In this document: one piece after another, positions 58,910 through 64,000 of the stretch
Numbering within the stretch: position 1 is the first letter of the stretch
Layout of the letters: the number at the start of each line of letters is the position of its first letter
Assembly: GCF_003245365.1 (NCBI RefSeq)
Contig: NZ_NBIU01000004.1
Coordinates: 45,922-109,921, forward strand
DNA length: 64,000 nucleotides
Source of the DNA: Helicobacter valdiviensis
GTDB taxonomy: Bacteria; Campylobacterota; Campylobacteria; Campylobacterales; Helicobacteraceae
Direction: 5' to 3'
Program-made: the position numbers and the translations under genes
The notes under the pieces: model-generated
What the model was told of the DNA's origin: nothing
What the model saw: the letters and a program-made list of their open reading frames with translations, nothing else
Databases searched by the model: none

Positions 58910-61900
58910 ATGAAAGAATTGCTTAATCGCCCCGTAGTTGTTCTAGTAGGGATGATTTTAGTAAGTCTTTTTGGGATTTTAAGCCTTAGCACAATGCCTT
59001 ACCAATTAACCCCAAAAGTTACACGCCCTGTAATTTCTGTCAATACCACTTGGAGTGGCGCCACCCCTTATGAAGTAGAAAGAGAAGTTATTGAAAGACA
59101 AGAGCAAGCATTAAAAGGGATTGATAACCTCATCTCTTTAGAATCACGCTCACGCAATGGAAGAGCTAATGTTACTTTAGAATTTAATATTGGCACAGAC
59201 TTAACAAAAGCCCTTTTAGATGTTAGCAACAAGCTTAATGAAGTCAAAGGCTATCCAGATGATATGGATCGCCCCATCATTAAAGCCACTGGAGATGATA
59301 CAGCACCTATTATCAGAATGATGCTAACTAGCCTAGATGACTCTATAAATGTTAGAGAATATCGAACCTTTTTTAATGAAAAAGTAATCCAATATTTTGA
59401 ACGCATTGATGGAGTAGCTGAAGTCTTTTTCCCAGGCGGTGATGATAGAGAAATGCATGTAATTTTGGATTACCAAAAATTAGCTGCTTATGATCTTACT
59501 GTTGATACATTAATTAATGCGCTTGAAAGAAATAATGTCAATATTTCAGCAGGAACTATGAATTATGGACGCAAAAGCTATCGTGTCCGCACCGCCTCAG
59601 AATACAAAACACCACAAAGCATTAGCGAAACTATTATTTGGAGCGATGGTATAAAACGCGTAAAAGTAGGAGATATCGCGGAAGTCAAAGAAGGCTATGA
59701 AAACAAAACTACAGCCTCGCTTTATAATTTCAAAGAAGCCCTAAACATCTCTATTAAACCTACAGCCGATGCTAATGTGCTAGATCTTACCAATGCAGTA
59801 GAAAAAGTCTTTTTAGATTTAAATTCCAATCTTTTAAAAAAAGAGGGATTAAAACTAGAATGGATGAATGATCAAAGAGATTATATAGAGCAAGCCATCG
59901 CCCTAGTTAAAGGCAACATCTTAGTGGGTGCATTTTTAGCTTGTGGAATTTTATTTATTTTCTTGCGTTCTTTAACCTCCACACTCATCATCGCCATTTC
60001 AATGCCTATTAGTATCTTTGGCACTTTCATTGTTATGGCAGCCTTAGATAGAACTCTAAATGTCGTTTCGCTTGCAGGAATTTCCTTTGCAGTGGGAATG
60101 TTGGTGGATTCTGCAATTGTTGTTTTAGAAAACATTGATCGCCATAGAAAAATGGACAAAACCCCGCTAAATGCTGTAATTGATGGAACAAAAGAAGTAA
60201 TTGGAGGCTTAATTGCTTCTGTTTTAACCACAGTAGCTATTTTTATCCCAATTATCAATATGCAAGAAGAAGCAGGACAACTTTTCCGCGATATTGCACT
60301 TGCTGCAAGCACTGCTGTGCTTTTTTCTCTCTTTGTATCTATTATCATCATTCCCACTTTAAGTTTTCAAGCAAGTATCTATGTCAAAAAAATTCCCAAA
60401 AAAGAAATTATTTTTTTAAATAATCTCTCCAATAAACTTGTAAATTTTGGAAATCTTTGCACTTTTTGGATTATGTTTTTTGTAAAAAAATCTATGCAAA
60501 GCACCAAAAACAAACTTTTAACAATTTTTAGTCTAACTTTTATTTCTTTTGCACTTACTTTCTTGCTCTTTCCTAAAATGGAATATCTACCACAAGGCAA
60601 CCAAAACTTTGTCTTTGCCACTTTAAACCCACCCCCAGGGCTTTCTTATGAGGAGCGTCAAAAAATAGGAAAAGAAATCTTTACTTGTCTTAGCCCTTAT
60701 TTTGCCCAAAATGGCTTTAAAGGTGAGGGAGATATTCCACCTATTGATAATATGTTTTATCTAGGAAGTGAAACTTCTATGCACTTTGGTTTGCGTTCTA
60801 CTAATATGCAAAAATCAGGCGATTTAATTCCTATTGCAAAATCTTGTATTGCAAAAATTCCAGGAATTAGTGGAAATGTCTCACAAGCAGGAATCTTTGA
60901 ACGCAGAGGCGGACAAGGACGCAGTATTGATGTAGATATTAGCGGAACAGATTTAGAAAGCATTGTAGCTACTACTCTAGCTTTACAACGCCTTGTATTT
61001 GCTAAATTTGGTGATGGGGTGCAAGTAAGTCCGCGTCCAAGTTTAGAGATTTTATATCCTGAATTAAACCTTTATCCAAATTATGAGCGTTTAAGTGCAG
61101 TAGGTTTTGATGCAACAAGCTTTGGCATTACTCTAGATAGCCTTATGGATGGACGCAAAATCTCTGAATACAAAGAAGAAGGTAGAGAAAAAATTGATTT
61201 GGTTCTAAAAGCTAAAGAAACCCAACTTACCTCTCCTGAAGAACTCTATCGTGCTTCTATCTATACGCCAGATGGTGGGATTTTACCTATTTCTTCTCTT
61301 GCTCTTTTAAAACTTGAATATGGAATTAATGAAATCCGCCACTTAGAACGCGATAGAACCATAAGTTTGCAAGTTAATCCCCCAAAAAATATCACTATAG
61401 AAGAATCTATGGAACTCATTAGCACAGATATCCTAAAGGAACTAAAAGAAAGCGGTGCTTTAGGGGATAACAAAATCACTCTAGGAGGCACAGCCGATCA
61501 GCTTACCAAAATTAGAGCCGCACTAGAGGGGGGCTTTATTTTGGCAATTTTTATCATTTATCTTTTAATGGCGGCTTTATATGAGGATTTTATCTATCCT
61601 CTTATTATTCTTTTTACAGTTCCTTTAGCAGTAGGTGGTGGGTTTTTGGGACTTTTCTTAGTGAATATATTTATCATTGAGCAACCTCTTGATATTCTTA
61701 CTATGCTAGGTTTTATTATTTTAGTAGGTGTTGTAGTAAATAATGCTATTTTGATTGTTTATCAATCCTTGCACAATGTAAGACTTTATGGATTTAACAC
61801 GCATGAAGGTATCTTAGATGCTGTCCAAACAAGAATTCGGCCTATTTATATGAGCACCCTAACTTCTCTTTTTGGAATGCTTCCATTAGTGATAGCACCA

Positions 61901-62035
61901 GGAGCTGGGAGTGAAATTTATAGAGGGCTTGGTGCAGTTATTTTAGGAGGACTTGGACTTTCAACTTTTCTCACACTTTTTTTAATACCTTGCATTCTTT
62001 CATTTTTCATTAAAAGGGAAAAACCATGCAACTAA
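58910..62035 (+). CDS. RND-family efflux pump, inner-membrane permease
   Basis: A 1041-aa RND transporter with twelve membrane helices in two blocks and two large periplasmic loops, about residues 35-330 and 560-860. The helix 4 proton-relay region reads FAVGMLVDSAIVVLENIDRH, so the first Asp is kept and the second is Ser; helix 10 has VGVVVNNAILIV, where AcrB has Lys940. Asp/Asp/Lys of classic multidrug pumps is therefore not conserved, placing it in a divergent RND group. Substrate unknown. It overlaps the tolC-like gene by 10 nt. Confidence 0.92.
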   Translation: MKELLNRPVVVLVGMILVSLFGILSLSTMPYQLTPKVTRPVISVNTTWSGATPYEVEREVIERQEQALKGIDNLISLESRSRNGRANVTLEFNIGTDLTKALLDVSNKLNEVKGYPDDMDRPIIKATGDDTAPIIRMMLTSLDDSINVREYRTFFNEKVIQYFERIDGVAEVFFPGGDDREMHVILDYQKLAAYDLTVDTLINALERNNVNISAGTMNYGRKSYRVRTASEYKTPQSISETIIWSDGIKRVKVGDIAEVKEGYENKTTASLYNFKEALNISIKPTADANVLDLTNAVEKVFLDLNSNLLKKEGLKLEWMNDQRDYIEQAIALVKGNILVGAFLACGILFIFLRSLTSTLIIAISMPISIFGTFIVMAALDRTLNVVSLAGISFAVGMLVDSAIVVLENIDRHRKMDKTPLNAVIDGTKEVIGGLIASVLTTVAIFIPIINMQEEAGQLFRDIALAASTAVLFSLFVSIIIIPTLSFQASIYVKKIPKKEIIFLNNLSNKLVNFGNLCTFWIMFFVKKSMQSTKNKLLTIFSLTFISFALTFLLFPKMEYLPQGNQNFVFATLNPPPGLSYEERQKIGKEIFTCLSPYFAQNGFKGEGDIPPIDNMFYLGSETSMHFGLRSTNMQKSGDLIPIAKSCIAKIPGISGNVSQAGIFERRGGQGRSIDVDISGTDLESIVATTLALQRLVFAKFGDGVQVSPRPSLEILYPELNLYPNYERLSAVGFDATSFGITLDSLMDGRKISEYKEEGREKIDLVLKAKETQLTSPEELYRASIYTPDGGILPISSLALLKLEYGINEIRHLERDRTISLQVNPPKNITIEESMELISTDILKELKESGALGDNKITLGGTADQLTKIRAALEGGFILAIFIIYLLMAALYEDFIYPLIILFTVPLAVGGGFLGLFLVNIFIIEQPLDILTMLGFIILVGVVVNNAILIVYQSLHNVRLYGFNTHEGILDAVQTRIRPIYMSTLTSLFGMLPLVIAPGAGSEIYRGLGAVILGGLGLSTFLTLFLIPCILSFFIKREKPCN

Positions 62036-63282
62036 AAGCAATCATAATCCTTTGTATTTTAATAAATCAAATCCACGCACTTACTCTTGAAGAAGCCATT
62101 AGGCTAACATTAAATGCTAATGCTGGTATTAAAGAACAAGAATATTTACTACAAGAAAGCCAATATAACACAAAAGCACAATACGCACCCTTTTATCCAA
62201 GCTTTAGTATTACTTATGGAGCAGATAAAAGCAACCGCTTAAATTCCCGCTCCAAAGATAGCTCTAGCACTCTTAGTTTAGATATTACTTATAATCTTTT
62301 TAATGGATTAAGCGATGTGTTTAATCTAAAAAGCTCACAAGCTTTACAAGAAGCTCAAAGCTATCAACTACAAGCACTCAAGGAAGATGTGATTTTGTTT
62401 GTAAAAAGAGCCTATATTGATATTTTACGCCAAAAACAAAATGTAATTGTCGCCACACAATCTAAAGAGTTACTAGAAGAGCAAAGAAGAGAGAGTGCAG
62501 AATTTTATAAAGTAGGACTTATTCCAAAAAATGATCTTTTAAAAGTAGAAGTGGAACTGCAAAACTCCATACAATCTCTCCTAAGCGCACAAAGCAACCT
62601 AAACTATGCCATTAAAACCCTTGAACGCTACACAAGAACAAAGATAGATACAAACACACTAGAAGAACTCACTCTCCACACACCAACCCTGCTCCAATCC
62701 AACCTCCAAAACACTATGCACCAAAAAAGAGCAGAAGTTTTATTTTTAGACAATATTATAAAAAGTAAAGATTACTTAAGCAAAAGTATTCAAGGTAGAT
62801 TTCTCCCAAGAGTTGATATTTTAGGAAGTTATAGCCAATATGGAGATGATTATAAACTCCAAGAACGCATAGGCACCTACAACGATCAAAAAAGCGCACA
62901 ATTACAATTTAATCTCAATGTTTTTAATGGTTTTAGCGATAAATTTGAACTAGAAGCTTCTAAGGCCAATAAACTTGCCTTTGAAAGCCAAAAAATTGAT
63001 CTTTTAGAAGAGCTAGATTTGCAACTTTTTAGCGCATTAGAAAACTACCATTTAGCTATCAGTGCTTATGAAGTAGCTAAAAAAGCACTCACACAAGCTG
63101 AAGAAAATTACAGAATCTCACAAAACCGCTACAAAGAAAGGATAGAAAGCACAAGTGATTTTTTAGATTCTGAATATTTACTCACAGAAGCTAGAAGCAA
63201 TGTAGTGCTAAACCGCTATGCAATCTTACAAGCCATAGCAGAAATAGAACGCATCACACAAAGCAAAATTGCTCCTTTTTAG
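62026..63282 (+). CDS. TolC-family outer-membrane efflux channel
   Basis: A 418-aa outer-membrane protein. The signal peptide (MQLKAIIILCILINQIHA) precedes two homologous halves of long helices and strands; repeated segments such as LDITYNLFNGLSDVFNLKSSQA and LQFNLNVFNGFSDKFELEASKA show the typical TolC internal duplication. It completes the tripartite pump with the adaptor and RND permease. Third and last gene of the operon. Confidence 0.93.
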   Translation: MQLKAIIILCILINQIHALTLEEAIRLTLNANAGIKEQEYLLQESQYNTKAQYAPFYPSFSITYGADKSNRLNSRSKDSSSTLSLDITYNLFNGLSDVFNLKSSQALQEAQSYQLQALKEDVILFVKRAYIDILRQKQNVIVATQSKELLEEQRRESAEFYKVGLIPKNDLLKVEVELQNSIQSLLSAQSNLNYAIKTLERYTRTKIDTNTLEELTLHTPTLLQSNLQNTMHQKRAEVLFLDNIIKSKDYLSKSIQGRFLPRVDILGSYSQYGDDYKLQERIGTYNDQKSAQLQFNLNVFNGFSDKFELEASKANKLAFESQKIDLLEELDLQLFSALENYHLAISAYEVAKKALTQAEENYRISQNRYKERIESTSDFLDSEYLLTEARSNVVLNRYAILQAIAEIERITQSKIAPF

Positions 63283-63372
63283 ACAATTTATAATTTTTAA
63301 GTTTTACTCATTGTAACCACTTCATACCTTTTTTATTACAAACCCTCCTTCTCTGTTATTGTGTTTTCTCTG

Positions 63373-63404
63373 TCATTGCGAAGAGCTTTAGCAACAAAGC
63401 AATC
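63373..63404. repeat. REP-like repeat (TCATTGCGAAGAGC...GCAATCT)
   Basis: Begins TCATTGCGAAGAGC and ends AAAGCAATCT; inverted ATTGC/GCAAT ends as in the other copies. Confidence 0.6.
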
Positions 63405-63602
63405 TAAAATCCTCCTTATATTCATACTATAAACTTTCATTATTACAAGAAACCTATCATTTTTAAAAGTTTAATTTATCTTTTTATATCAATCAAGCAA
63501 ACTCTACCCTATTACTATTCTAAATACTTAAACTTCTTTTTGTAAGTCCCCACCCTATCTCATTGCAATAGCTTTCTTTTTTATCATTATAAGCCTTCCC
63601 CT

Positions 63603-63634
63603 GTCATTGCTAGGAGCTTTAGTAACAGCAATCT
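63603..63634. repeat. REP-like repeat copy
   Basis: Begins GTCATTGCTAGGAGCTTTAG and ends GCAATCT, close to the copy at 63373. Confidence 0.6.
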
Positions 63635-63649
63635 AATATTGTTACCCTA

Positions 63650-63688
63650 TCATTACGAGCAAATATGCAATATTTGCGTGGCAATCTA
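63650..63688. repeat. REP-like repeat copy with the 25-nt core
   Basis: TCATTACGAGC followed by the 25 bases (63664-63688) identical to 18471-18495, ending TTTGCGTGGCAATCTA. Confidence 0.6.
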
Positions 63689-63940
63689 AAAGAGCTTCCA
63701 AGAAACCCTAAGCATTCTCATAGATTACATAACTCTACTTAATTTTATTATTCTACTTCACAGATAAAAAACTATTAATACTATATTGTATTTATACTAA
63801 ACAAGAAGAATTTATTTAAAAACAAGATTAAAGAAAGAAAGATTTTAAACTTTGCAACCCTTTTAAAGGGTTTAAAGTCTTAAAATTCCTTTTTAAAAGA
63901 TAAGAAGTAAAAGCTAAACTAAATATTATTTAGCCTCCTT

Positions 63941-63997
63941 ACCCGCTTTATCTTCCAAAGACTAATTTTAATAGTTTTAAGCATAAGTTAAGCGGGT
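63941..63997. other. Long-loop inverted repeat at the window end
   Basis: ACCCGCTT (63941-63948) and AAGCGGGT (63990-63997) pair over a 41-nt loop and are followed by TTT at the window edge. It may be a terminator or part of a structured RNA; the edge prevents a decision. Confidence 0.35.
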
Positions 63998-64000
63998 TTT

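Larger units (their letters stand above)
63283..64000. other. Gene-free repeat-rich region at window end
   Basis: No coding sequence is supported on either strand. It contains at least three REP-like repeats (63373-63404, 63603-63634, 63650-63687), a possible -10 TATACT (63793-63798), the 17-nt block at 63851-63867, a small hairpin (63919-63933) and a final 8-bp inverted repeat. Several of these blocks recur in the same order at 18.47-19.40 kb. Confidence 0.5.

Noticed and set aside
63283..64000. CRISPR array among the repeats
   Set aside because: Repeats are irregularly spaced and diverged, with no uniform spacers and no cas genes.
63760..64000. Start of an rRNA operon or tmRNA
   Set aside because: A -10-like box and hairpins are present but no recognisable rRNA or tmRNA sequence is reached before the window ends.

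Overview
The window is AT-rich DNA from a Campylobacterota (epsilonproteobacterial) genome, most likely an enterohepatic-type Helicobacter. This rests on gene order and families recalled from H. pylori and Campylobacter jejuni, not on a search. The neighbourhoods serS-pflB, ppiD-like-ftsA-ftsZ, nusA / HP0268-like nuclease-miaB-DUF374, rpmE-rsmI-trmH, and rodA / pseudouridine synthase-Fn3 lipoprotein-trmB-ftsE-ftsX-envC-flaG-fliD-fliS-fliT are all familiar from those two species. A receiver-less CheB, a CiaB-like protein and pseudaminic-acid genes fit the same group.

Layout. 0-6.4 kb: the start of a lipoprotein gene, tRNA-Ser(GCT), a cystine-type symporter, bioA, then on the minus strand a pair of unrecognised genes (a secreted LamG-like protein and an EF-hand protein) behind a textbook-looking sigma28 promoter. 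6.4-15.4 kb, minus strand: pflB-serS, then ppiD-like-ftsA-ftsZ, and nusA upstream. 15.6-18.3 kb, plus strand: HP0268-like nuclease, miaB, DUF374 acyltransferase, small membrane protein. 18.3-19.9 kb: a decayed island with REP-like repeats, strong hairpins and the C-terminal stump of an S24 (phage repressor-like) gene. 19.9-27.8 kb, minus: alaS, then the packed run ugd-lipoprotein-tlyA-ribF-cmoA-dapE. 27.9-29.5 kb, plus: pyrB and a LysE exporter. 29.5-39.4 kb, minus: one tightly spaced run from rpmE through rsmI, trmH, two envelope proteins, an aminotransferase, ccoI and pseB-pseC-pseF. 39.5-41.1 kb, plus: hisS followed by a decayed partial copy of itself. 41.1-47.5 kb, minus: rodA, a CAT-anticodon tRNA that overlaps the end of rodA, then a copper chaperone, a DnaJ/TerB protein, the CiaB-like protein, cheR, cheB and yigZ. 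47.5-56.9 kb, plus: pseudouridine synthase through fliT-like. 56.9-63.3 kb, plus: a DUF2156 protein and a complete RND efflux operon. 63.3-64 kb: gene-free, with more copies of the repeats seen at 18-19 kb.

Themes. Several clusters converge on the cell envelope, division and motility: FtsA/FtsZ, FtsEX with a degenerate LytM activator, RodA, PflB, FlaG/FliD/FliS, CheB/CheR, and PseB/PseC/PseF for the flagellin sugar. Translation and RNA modification genes are spread between them. Genes are packed with many short overlaps. Several starts are non-ATG (TTG or GTG) or lie downstream of the longest reading frame; they were chosen from Shine-Dalgarno spacing.

The least explained items are the sigma28-box LamG/EF-hand pair, the nested-stem element at 6176-6274, the hisS fragment duplication at 41040-41147, the rodA-tRNA overlap, and two collinear blocks of decayed intergenic sequence at about 18.5-19.4 kb and 63.7-63.9 kb. 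I saw no CRISPR array, intact insertion sequence, rRNA gene or replication origin.
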